Source: Acidimicrobiaceae bacterium (GTDB lineage Bacteria > Actinomycetota > Acidimicrobiia > Acidimicrobiales > Bog-793). Taken from it: a stretch of DNA of 37,721 bases. The position numbers and the translations under genes are program-made. Shown here piece by piece: positions 31,379 through 37,721 of this stretch; positions within the stretch are counted from its first letter, which is position 1; each line of letters opens with the position of its first letter. The notes under the pieces are model-generated. The model made no database searches and was not told the origin of the DNA. It saw only the letters and a list, made by a program, of their open reading frames with translations. The stretch is taken from assembly GCA_003136185.1 (NCBI GenBank), contig PLDN01000089.1, positions 26,038 through 63,758 of the forward strand, read 5' to 3'.

Positions 31379-31765
31379 TTGCTCCTTGGTTATCACGAGC
31401 TGTTGACCGTCGATCACGACGGTCGAGTGACGACGGTCGTGCGCGCCATCGGTCGGTACTGGTGGGGCACCGATCCCAATAAGCCATCGCCGAGAATCGA
31501 GCACACGCGGCTGCAGCCTTCCTACCCGGCCGGACTGCAGACGGGTTCCATTCTCGAGGGGACGGTCCGGGCGCAGCTCAGCCACGCCGACGGCTTTCCT
31601 GCCTCGCAAGCCCGTGCAATCGAGCGGGTCCTTGACGAGCTCATCGGCAGCGACAGGCCCGAGGCTCGAGCTGCGTCGCGACCGGTCCTCGTGACCATCG
31701 CCGAGCAGATGATCGCCGAGGATCGGGAGCAGCAGAAGCGGCTGGCGGTCGAGGAGGGGCGCTAG
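31379..31765 (+). CDS. Hypothetical protein, probably 5'-truncated
   Basis: Not recognised. From TTG 31379 it gives 128 residues; the same frame is open from 31313 and its codons there (SLVSTTDFGEEIDATEG) look just as protein-like, but contain no start, so the beginning was probably lost. Visible: GYHELLTVDHDGRVTTVVRA, IGRYWWGTDPNKPSPRIEHT, RGTV-type strand in LEGTVRAQLSHADGFPASQA, and a helical C-terminus AEQMIAEDREQQKRLAVEEG. It is soluble. The break lies where the integrase N-terminus is also lost, which suggests that a deletion or recombination joined two genes tail to head. Codon use is similar to its neighbours. Confidence 0.5.
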   Translation: MLLGYHELLTVDHDGRVTTVVRAIGRYWWGTDPNKPSPRIEHTRLQPSYPAGLQTGSILEGTVRAQLSHADGFPASQARAIERVLDELIGSDRPEARAASRPVLVTIAEQMIAEDREQQKRLAVEEGR

Positions 31766-31942
31766 GGCAGCATTATGATCTTCGTCAGGTGATCGGCCGT
31801 AGTCGGCTTTGGCCGCACGGATCGCGGAATGGCATGGCTCGCCACTGGGAAGGGTCGCGCTCATCCGACGGGTCCGATCTCACGGCTGGCGGCTATCTCC
31901 TCGCACCGTCGCAGGGCTCGAGAGCTGGCGCGGTGTCCGCTT

Positions 31943-32302
31943 TCACGAGACGAGATACAGCTCCACAGTGGTCTGCAGGTCGATGGAGGCAAACGGTCGG
32001 GCGAGGAACGAATCGACGCCCGAGTCGAATGCCTCTCGCCGTCGGCTGTCGTGGGCGGTGAAGGCCACCACGGGCACGCCTGACAGCCCTGGTTCGTCTC
32101 GCAAGCGGGGAAGTATCTCGAGCCCGTCCTCGTCGCCGAGCGCAAGGTCGAGCAGCACCAAGCCGATGTCGTGTGCCTGCACTATGCGAAGGGCGCTCGA
32201 GAGACCACTCGCCTGAACGACGTCGACTCCGAGCGGGTCCAGGCACAGGGCGACGAGCGAGGCCATGTCCGGCTCGTCGTCGACGATGAGCACGCGCTTC
32301 AC
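31943..32302 (-). CDS. Single-domain response regulator with Lys-to-Arg change
   Basis: A 119-residue receiver domain with no output domain. The acidic pocket is intact (Asp8, Asp9; phosphoacceptor Asp52 in LLDLALGDEDG) and the switch Thr82 is present in VVAFTAHD, but the invariant Lys of the xKPF motif is Arg102 (FLARPF). That Lys contacts the phosphoryl group, so signalling may be altered. The start GTG 32302 overlaps the stop of the receiver gene upstream by 4 nt. It is the last gene of the signalling operon and may serve as phosphate sink or partner-binding regulator. Confidence 0.88.
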   Translation of the reverse strand: MKRVLIVDDEPDMASLVALCLDPLGVDVVQASGLSSALRIVQAHDIGLVLLDLALGDEDGLEILPRLRDEPGLSGVPVVAFTAHDSRRREAFDSGVDSFLARPFASIDLQTTVELYLVS

Positions 32303-32670
32303 GAGGCGCTGCCGAGAATCGTCTCGACCTTCTGCATCAGGGCGATCGGGGAGAACGGCTTTGTGAAATAATCATCAGCACCCGCTTCCTCGGCATCTCC
32401 GAGGTCGCCGTGCTGGGCTTTCGCCGTCAGCATGACGATGCTCGTCGAAGACATCAGTGGGTCGGCCTTCAGCTGACGGCAGATCTCGATCCCGGAGAGA
32501 TCGGGCAACATGACGTCGAGCAGGACAAGGTCAGGGTGGTGCTCGCGGGCGAGCTCGAGCGCCTCCTGGCCTCCGCTCGCTTCGAAGATCTGGTAGGTGT
32601 CGCTGTCGAGCGTCATCCGGACGAGCGACCGCACCCCGTCCTCGTCGTCAACGATCAAGAGCTTCCGCAA
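32299..32670 (-). CDS. Single-domain response regulator (CheY-like)
   Basis: A 123-residue stand-alone receiver domain with all five conserved positions: Asp8, Asp9, Asp52 in LLDVMLPDLSG, Thr82 in VMLTAKA and Lys104 in FTKPF. ADDYFTKPFSPIALMQKVE is the usual C-terminal helix. The ATG at 32670 lies 23 nt inside the end of the kinase gene, and the stop overlaps the next receiver, so both are translated with the kinase. It is the likely direct target of that kinase; with no output domain it must act on another protein, for example the HD-GYP or EAL protein of the same operon. Confidence 0.9.
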   Translation of the reverse strand: MRKLLIVDDEDGVRSLVRMTLDSDTYQIFEASGGQEALELAREHHPDLVLLDVMLPDLSGIEICRQLKADPLMSSTSIVMLTAKAQHGDLGDAEEAGADDYFTKPFSPIALMQKVETILGSAS

Positions 32671-34711
32671 GACTCCTCCTCTGTCCGTTCCCGCTTGGGG
32701 GCTCCATTGTGGGCTGCTCGGCGAACGGCAGCGAGAGCGAGAAGGTGCTTCCCTCGTCGGGGATGCTCCGTACCCAGAGCTGGCCGTGCTGAAGCTCGAC
32801 GAGGATCTTCGTGATGTACAGCCCGATGCCTGTGCCCCCGACCTTTCGCACCTCAGGCCGATCGGAGCGGGTGAACTTCTCGAAGATCTGCGAACACTCC
32901 GCGTCGCTCATCCCGATGCCCAGGTCGATGACGGAGACTTCTGCGTAGTTACCGGCTGCATGGGCGACGATCCGCACGGCCGAACTGTCCGCCGAGTACT
33001 TGACTGCGTTCGACGCCAGGTTGGTCACGATTTGTACCATCTTGTCGCGATCTGCCAGCACGGCCGGGAGGCCCGCTTCGATCTCGGCAACGAATCGGCC
33101 GCTCGTCGCGTCCCCGAAGGTGCGGACGACCTCAGCCACCACATCTGCAAGATCGACGGGCGCCAGATCGGCTGTGAGCTTTCCCGAGTCGATCCTGGAG
33201 ACCGAGAGCAAGTCGTCGATGAGGCGCCCGAGGCGCTTGGCGGACGAGTGCACCTGTTCGAGCGCCTCGCGGGAGCGTTCCGTACCGAGGTCGTCGCGCG
33301 TGAGCAGGAGCTCGGAGAAGCCCTGGATCATCGTGAGCGGCGTGCGAAGCTCGTGGGAGACCGTGGACACGAGCGACGACTTGAGCTGGTCAACCTCACG
33401 TTCATGCGAGACGTCGCGGACCACTACGACGGCGCCGAGGAGGTCGTCCCCAACAAGCAGGGGCGCCGCTGTCAGGGCAATCGGTATGCGCCGCCCGTCC
33501 GATCGAGCGAGGCGGATGTCGTAGCCGGTGCTGGCGATCACGTGGCGGTCCCTGATGGCCTCGCTCGCGATGGAGTCCTCCCAGGTGATGGCCTTGCCGC
33601 GCTGCTCATACAGAGCGAAGGCGTCAGACCAGCCGTGGTTCATGAGCTCGGCCGCCGATCGGCCGGTGAGTCGCTCCAAGGCGGGGTTGACACGCATGGG
33701 CCGACCCGAGAGATCGATCGTGGCGACGCCCTCTCCGACCGATGCTAAGAGGGCGCCTGCCTCCTCGTGCTCGCGGCTAAGACGGCGGAGCAAGGCGGCG
33801 ACGAGAAGGGCTGTGCCAACGGCGAGCACGAGCACGAGGAGGCCGATGGCCACGAGGCGCTCGGTGAGCGCGGTCAGCGGCGAGTCCAGGGTAGCGAGCG
33901 GGTCTTCGGCGATCACGCCCCAGCCCGTGGTGGGCACCGGTGCATAACCGACGAGCTGAGTGCCGCCGAACCCAGGCACCGCTCCGGTGGCTGAGCCGGT
34001 GCGACCAGCCAGGGCCTTCGCCACGAGCGGCATGGAGCCGAACGAACTGGTGGCACTTGCCGCCGGTCCGGAGAGGGCGTGCCCCGCCTGGTCGACAATC
34101 ACGAGCTGACCTCCGCCGCGGATGGCCGTGCCACCGATGATGTCACCGAGGGTCGAAACCGGAAGCGTGCCCTGCAATATCCCGACGATCCGCCCGCTTG
34201 CGTCGCGGACGGGAGCGGAGAGCCCGACGACGAGCTCGCTGGGCAGAGTGGTCTGCTGCAGGGCCTCGGAGACGTAGGGGTGTCCGCTCCGCATGACCCC
34301 GGTGAAGAAGTCCTTCGTGGCCACGCTCTTGCCGATGGCCGCAGGATCGCTCGGCCAGCGCGCCTCGAGGCGCCCGCTGGCGGTGACGATGTCGAAGCTC
34401 GCAAAGCCCGGGTACAGCAGGTGTAGCGTCGCTGCCAGCTTCGAGAGCCCTCCCGAGCTCGTAACGGAGAAGTACTTCGACAGCTCCGGTTGGTCGGCCA
34501 CGTTGCTCACGAGCTGGAGCCGACTTCCAAGGGCACTTTGGAGAGCGCTGCTTGCGAGATGAGCCGCCGTGACCTCGCCGTTCTCGATCTCGCTTCGTTG
34601 CGAGTCGCGAGCAGCAATCACCTGCCAGGTGCCGAGGACCGCCACGATGGCGATGAGGAGGACCAAGGCGCCAAGTGCGAGGCGCACGAGGACCGGCTGG
34701 CGGGCGTCCAC
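32648..34711 (-). CDS. Membrane sensor histidine kinase (Cache-PAS-HisKA-HATPase)
   Basis: A 687-residue sensor kinase. A first membrane helix (LALGALVLLIAIVAVLG, about 11-27) and a second (LVAIGLLVLVLAVGTALLV, about 285-305) bracket a double-Cache-like extracellular sensor with ASFDIVTASGRLEARWPS, KDFFTGVMRSGHPYVSEALQ and GGGQLVIVDQAGHAL. A PAS domain follows (GVATIDLSGRPMRVNPALE, LTGRSAAELMNH), then HisKA with phosphoacceptor His453 in SHELRTPLTMIQGF, and HATPase with the N box NLASNAVKY (Asn568), DLGIGMSD and GGTGIGLYI. No receiver domain is attached. GTG 34711 touches the HD-GYP stop (TAGTG overlap). It senses a small molecule outside the cell, by family knowledge, and passes phosphate to the receivers next door. 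Confidence 0.9.
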   Translation of the reverse strand: MDARQPVLVRLALGALVLLIAIVAVLGTWQVIAARDSQRSEIENGEVTAAHLASSALQSALGSRLQLVSNVADQPELSKYFSVTSSGGLSKLAATLHLLYPGFASFDIVTASGRLEARWPSDPAAIGKSVATKDFFTGVMRSGHPYVSEALQQTTLPSELVVGLSAPVRDASGRIVGILQGTLPVSTLGDIIGGTAIRGGGQLVIVDQAGHALSGPAASATSSFGSMPLVAKALAGRTGSATGAVPGFGGTQLVGYAPVPTTGWGVIAEDPLATLDSPLTALTERLVAIGLLVLVLAVGTALLVAALLRRLSREHEEAGALLASVGEGVATIDLSGRPMRVNPALERLTGRSAAELMNHGWSDAFALYEQRGKAITWEDSIASEAIRDRHVIASTGYDIRLARSDGRRIPIALTAAPLLVGDDLLGAVVVVRDVSHEREVDQLKSSLVSTVSHELRTPLTMIQGFSELLLTRDDLGTERSREALEQVHSSAKRLGRLIDDLLSVSRIDSGKLTADLAPVDLADVVAEVVRTFGDATSGRFVAEIEAGLPAVLADRDKMVQIVTNLASNAVKYSADSSAVRIVAHAAGNYAEVSVIDLGIGMSDAECSQIFEKFTRSDRPEVRKVGGTGIGLYITKILVELQHGQLWVRSIPDEGSTFSLSLPFAEQPTMEPPSGNGQRRSLAEALDR

Positions 34712-35952
34712 TACGTCGAGCTCCCGCCGAAATGGTCGAGAACGACCCGCAGCTCGCCGACTGGGAGGGAGAGGAAGGCCTCGACCGCATCCGGCCAGAA
34801 CTGGGTCCCGGCGCCCTGGCGGACCTCACCGAGGGCCTCCTCGATCGAGAGCGCCTTTCGGTACGGGCGGTCGCTCGTCATGGCATCGAACGCATCGCAG
34901 AGCGGGAAGATCTGCGCGCCAAGGGGAATCTCTTCGCGGGCGAGACCACGCGGGTACCCCTTGCCGTCCCAACGCTCGTGGTGGGCATGGACGATCTCGC
35001 ATGCACCCTTTAAGAAGGGGATGCCCTCGAGGATCGAGCGACCCGACTCCGGGTGCTGACGGATGAGCTCCCACTCCGACTCGGTGAGCGAGCCGGCCTT
35101 TGTCAGCACGAAGTCGGGAACGGTGAGCTTTCCGATGTCGTGGAGGAGGAAGCCGTACTCGAACTGAGGATCGCTCGCGTGCTCAGGAGCGACGAGGTTG
35201 GTCAACATCATCCCGTAGCGGCTCACCCGCTGCAGATGCCCTCCGGTGCACTCGTCCTTGGCCTCGACCGCAACGGCGAGGCCGTTCACTGTGGCCTTAT
35301 AGGTCTCTTCGAGCTCGGCCAATGCAGCAGCGAGCTCCCCGGAGCTGTGGCGTTCCGCCAGGTACGTTGAGCGAAAGTCGACCGCATAGGCGTCGAGTTG
35401 GCGACGGAGGGCGGCGATTTCCTCCCCACGACCTTCGAGGGCAGTTTGCATTCGAAGGCGGTCGACAGCGAGGGCGATTGGGGTAAGCGTCTGGCGAAGC
35501 CGCTCGAGGCACGCCTCGAGCGATGGTTGGCCGTCGAGGTCGAGAACGACCACGACGCCAACGATGCTGCCGTCAAGGACGACCGGAACCGCCAGCGATG
35601 GCCTCGATGGCACGCTTTGCTCAGGCTGCACCTTGGGATGATCTACGGTCAGCAACTGAGCACTACCGAGACCGAGGGTTCTGAGGGCCGCCTCCTCCAT
35701 CTGCTGGAGACGGGTGGCGCCGCCTTCGCAGGCGGCCATAAGGAGCAGGCGAGAAGGACTCGTGACGGCGAAGATCGCTCCGCCCGTTCCGGTCAACAAG
35801 CGAACTGCTACTGCGAGGAGCTCGTCGCAGTACCTGGCGCGCTCAGCAGCCGGGCGGCCGTTGATGCGGTTCGTCGGGTCAGTCACGGTCCTTGTTGAGC
35901 CGGTCCTTTTGTCGAACGCGGTCAGCTGCTGTCGCGACGCGGTCGTACTCAT
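34711..35952 (-). CDS. GAF-like plus HD-GYP c-di-GMP phosphodiesterase
   Basis: About 413 residues. A GAF-like domain (about 40-165; ARYCDELLAVAVRLLTGTG, SLAVPVVLDGSIVGVVVVLD) and a helical linker precede an HD-GYP domain (about 215-405): VNGLAVAVEAKDECTGGHLQ, FLLHDIGKLTVPD with the metal-binding His-Asp pair, IRQHPESGRSIL, AHHERWDGKGYPRGL (HHExxDGxGYP) and AFDAMTSDRPYRKA. HD-GYP enzymes cleave c-di-GMP to GMP using two or three metals. Start choice: ATG 35952 is used; GTG 35961 and GTG 35886 are alternatives, the last with AAGGA very close to it. It lies 46 nt after the EAL gene and just before the kinase, hence in one operon. Confidence 0.9.
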   Translation of the reverse strand: MSTTASRQQLTAFDKRTGSTRTVTDPTNRINGRPAAERARYCDELLAVAVRLLTGTGGAIFAVTSPSRLLLMAACEGGATRLQQMEEAALRTLGLGSAQLLTVDHPKVQPEQSVPSRPSLAVPVVLDGSIVGVVVVLDLDGQPSLEACLERLRQTLTPIALAVDRLRMQTALEGRGEEIAALRRQLDAYAVDFRSTYLAERHSSGELAAALAELEETYKATVNGLAVAVEAKDECTGGHLQRVSRYGMMLTNLVAPEHASDPQFEYGFLLHDIGKLTVPDFVLTKAGSLTESEWELIRQHPESGRSILEGIPFLKGACEIVHAHHERWDGKGYPRGLAREEIPLGAQIFPLCDAFDAMTSDRPYRKALSIEEALGEVRQGAGTQFWPDAVEAFLSLPVGELRVVLDHFGGSST

Positions 35953-35998
35953 GCTCGCCACGCGCCAGCGGAAGGTTGCGGGGGGTCGGGTACGCGAC

Positions 35999-37258
35999 TC
36001 AAGACTCGCCCATCATCGTTCGCGTCTTATCGGCATGCGGGACCGAGATCTTGAGCACACCGGCGACCGACCCCCATAACGAGCGGAGTGGCGTCAAGTA
36101 CTGAGCTCTCTCGGGATGGGTAACGGGCTCCACCGCAGCCGGACGAGCTCTACGCCGCCCACGTCGAGTGAGTGACGCCCGGGCACGTGGGCTCCGGCCG
36201 AGCGAACTGGATGCGTGGTGTCTAGCCTCGCTCTTGAATCGCTCGAAGCGGCTGGGTGTCCGTAGAGGGCAAGGACGACCGGAGCCCGCCGTGACAGTAC
36301 CCCGCAGCGTGGCGGATGTGCTTTCTGACCACGTCACCTTAGAGACGAGCGCGTCGATCGTATGTACCTGTACCTCTACGTCTTCAAGCTCCAGTACGCG
36401 TCGGGCATCGTCGGGCTCTTCAAGTACCACCGAGCTTTCCGTTCGTCTCCTCGGCGCTCCCGCCACGAGGAGCCGTTCTGCCTCAGGTGCGGGCAGCGCA
36501 TGCGACCATAAGTACCCCTGTCCGAGATCGCAGCCCAATTCCGTGGCCAGTCGTGCTTGTTGTCCGGTCTCGATCCCTTCGGCGACGATCGTCGAACCCT
36601 TCTCATGGCACATGTCCACAACCAGGCGAAGAAATCCCTGTCCAAGCTTGGTCGAAATCACCGACGTGAGCCTTCGGTCAATCTTGACGATGTCAAAATC
36701 CAGCGATCGGAGTCGGGAAAACGTCGCAAAGGACATACCAAAGTCGTCAAGAGCCACCCGAACGCCGAGATCGTGAAGCGCGGCAACGCTCCGGGCTGAC
36801 GCATGGGGCTCGCCCTGCTGACTTTCGGTGATTTCGACTACGAGCCCGGCTGGATTGGCCCCGGTGGCAGCGCTGGCTCTCTGCAGTCGGGAACCGAGAG
36901 TGCTTCCATCGGCCTCCGATCCGGAGACATTGATCGCAAGATCGAAGTCCGGTCCGACAAGTTCTTTAGCCTGCCAGACCGCCAGTTGCTCACATGCCGT
37001 CGAGAGCACCCAGTGGTCAAGAGCCCGAATCAGCCCGCAGTTCTCTGCGAGAGGAACAAAGTCGGCTGCGGGAATGACACCCAAGGTGGGATGGGAGAGT
37101 CTGACGAGTGCCTCAAATCCTTGAAGTCTCTCGCTCCTCAGATCCACGACAGGCTGGTAGTAGAGCTCCAGCCCTCGGTGTTCGATCGCCATTATCAACT
37201 CGTCGTACGTCACGGCCGCTGATTCATCTTGCCGAGAGGACATCGTCCCGTTCGTCAT
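35999..37258 (-). CDS. EAL-domain protein with unusual C-terminal extension
   Basis: A 419-residue protein. The EAL domain (about 17-265) has FEALVRLSHP (Glu49), AINVSG (Asn110), VEITESQ (Glu142), LDDFGMSFATFSRL (Asp171, Asp172; the usual GxGxSS glycine and serines are replaced), DIVKIDR (Lys192) and IVAEGIETGQQ (Glu228), so the metal-binding set looks complete and c-di-GMP hydrolysis is likely. The last 150 residues are not recognised; they are Arg- and Ser-rich after residue 330. ATG 37258 has GAGGA 9 nt upstream. It is the first gene of the signalling operon and is divergent from the response regulator at 37587. Confidence 0.87.
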   Translation of the reverse strand: MTNGTMSSRQDESAAVTYDELIMAIEHRGLELYYQPVVDLRSERLQGFEALVRLSHPTLGVIPAADFVPLAENCGLIRALDHWVLSTACEQLAVWQAKELVGPDFDLAINVSGSEADGSTLGSRLQRASAATGANPAGLVVEITESQQGEPHASARSVAALHDLGVRVALDDFGMSFATFSRLRSLDFDIVKIDRRLTSVISTKLGQGFLRLVVDMCHEKGSTIVAEGIETGQQARLATELGCDLGQGYLWSHALPAPEAERLLVAGAPRRRTESSVVLEEPDDARRVLELEDVEVQVHTIDALVSKVTWSESTSATLRGTVTAGSGRPCPLRTPSRFERFKSEARHHASSSLGRSPRARASLTRRGRRRARPAAVEPVTHPERAQYLTPLRSLWGSVAGVLKISVPHADKTRTMMGES

Positions 37259-37586
37259 AGCTCAATTTTCCTCGCAAGGACCGGTCGGTGCCAGATGACG
37301 GTGGACCATTTCCGAGTAAGGCAGATGAACCAGAGGCGGCGAGCTCCGGGGCCAACAAAGCGGTAGTGGGGCGCTCCACGTTCGCGCTCACTGGCACGTG
37401 AGCTCGATGTCGCAGAGCGCCCCACTTCATCATCGGCTGTGCGTGCTCGCGAAGCAGATACGCCTCTACCATTGCCGACCGGTCAAGATCTACTATGAAC
37501 AGATGATCCATCTTGACTAGGCGCCACTAGCCTTCCTGGTAGGATCATCATTTGATACCGCCCATTGGCACATGGCGAGGTCCTTG
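37259..37586. other. Divergent intergenic region at the right end
   Basis: About 330 nt between the EAL operon and the response regulator. It holds a nested inverted repeat (37365-37426). A minus-strand frame from ATG 37511 to 37224 (95 codons, beginning MDHLFIVDLDRSAMVEAYLL) is open but overlaps the EAL start by 35 nt and has no recognisable product, so it is only a weak gene candidate. TTGACT at 37513 and TAGGAT at 37540 are too far apart (21 nt) for a standard promoter. Confidence 0.4.
37365..37426. repeat. Nested inverted repeat (12-bp outer stem, 6-bp inner stem)
   Basis: AGTGGGGCGCTC at 37365-37376 is the exact reverse complement of GAGCGCCCCACT at 37415-37426. Within the 38-nt interior, GCTCAC (37386-37391) and GTGAGC (37398-37403) pair around a 6-nt loop. 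It lies between divergent genes, so a terminator role is unlikely; an operator or a structured 5' leader of the EAL operon is more probable. Confidence 0.75.
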
Positions 37587-37721
37587 ATGATTCAGCCAAC
37601 CGACGGCACAGATCGGGCAGACGAGTCCGTTTCCATCCTGATCGTCGAGGACCAGGACATGGTCGCAGAGGCGTTTCGCCGCGTCATTAACGGCGAGGAT
37701 GACTTCAGCGTGGTTGGCGTG
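37587..37721 (+). CDS. Response regulator, N-terminal part (runs off the window)
   Basis: 45 codons from ATG 37587 to the window edge. The start follows GCGAGG by about 6 nt. The text SVSILIVEDQDMVAEAFRRV followed by INGEDDFSVVGV is the beginning of a receiver domain as in NarL/LuxR-type regulators: the acidic pocket Glu-Asp is at the end of strand 1 and DFSVVGV is the second strand. The phosphoacceptor Asp and any DNA-binding domain are outside the window. Being divergent from the EAL/HD-GYP/kinase operon, it may be a regulator of that operon. Confidence 0.85.
   Translation, partial: MIQPTDGTDRADESVSILIVEDQDMVAEAFRRVINGEDDFSVVGV

Overview
This window reads as a chromosomal segment of a high-GC actinobacterium. 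The support is a WhiB-family Fe-S regulator, two LytR-CpsA-Psr cell-wall transferases, a TgpA/DUF58/MoxR operon, many GTG starts with 4-bp stop/start overlaps, and several TANNNT -10 boxes placed 6-9 nt before a start codon (leaderless transcription). The mixture of acyl-CoA metabolism, P450 and c-di-GMP genes would suit an uncultured Acidimicrobiia-like lineage, but that placement is inference.

Layout. 1-1232: the end of a C4 zinc-ribbon protein, a histidine phosphatase and the RNase P RNA gene. 1233-2602: a small accessory patch with a two-gene unit of unknown function, the tail of a tyrosine recombinase and another orphan gene. 2685-10878: acyl-CoA dehydrogenase, a strange triplet-repeat locus that is open on both strands, exonuclease VII (xseA/xseB), a phosphotransferase that lacks its catalytic loop, 3-hydroxyacyl-CoA dehydrogenase, and a PPOX/P450 pair divergent from a ferredoxin-reductase-like flavoprotein. 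10887-14970: a translationally coupled MoxR-DUF58-transglutaminase operon. 15132-19866: a coupled glpD / alkyl-DHAP-synthase-like / glpK operon. 20210-22949: whiB with a near-consensus promoter, a second acyl-CoA dehydrogenase and trpD. 22985-30344: two LCP proteins sharing a C-terminal signature, a GGDEF-EAL protein, and a large membrane protein fused to a GT2 glycosyltransferase. 30368-31765: tRNA-Val(GAC) followed by a truncated integrase and a truncated unknown gene, a scar of mobile DNA. 31943-37721: a tightly packed signalling operon (EAL, HD-GYP, hybrid-free histidine kinase, two single-domain receivers) with a divergent response regulator running off the end.

How the genes fit together. 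Three themes recur: lipid and acyl-CoA turnover (two ACADs, HBDH, the glycerol-3-phosphate/ether-lipid-like operon, P450 with reductase), cell-envelope assembly (LCP pair, membrane-GT2 fusion, TgpA operon), and c-di-GMP signalling (GGDEF-EAL at 25.6 kb and the five-gene cluster at the right end). No complete phage, CRISPR array, rRNA operon or intact insertion sequence is visible. The best candidates for something undescribed are the glpD/AGPS-like/glpK operon, the membrane-GT2 fusion, the c-di-GMP/phosphorelay cluster with a Lys-to-Arg receiver, the bidirectional triplet-repeat locus, and the kinase fold missing its active site.
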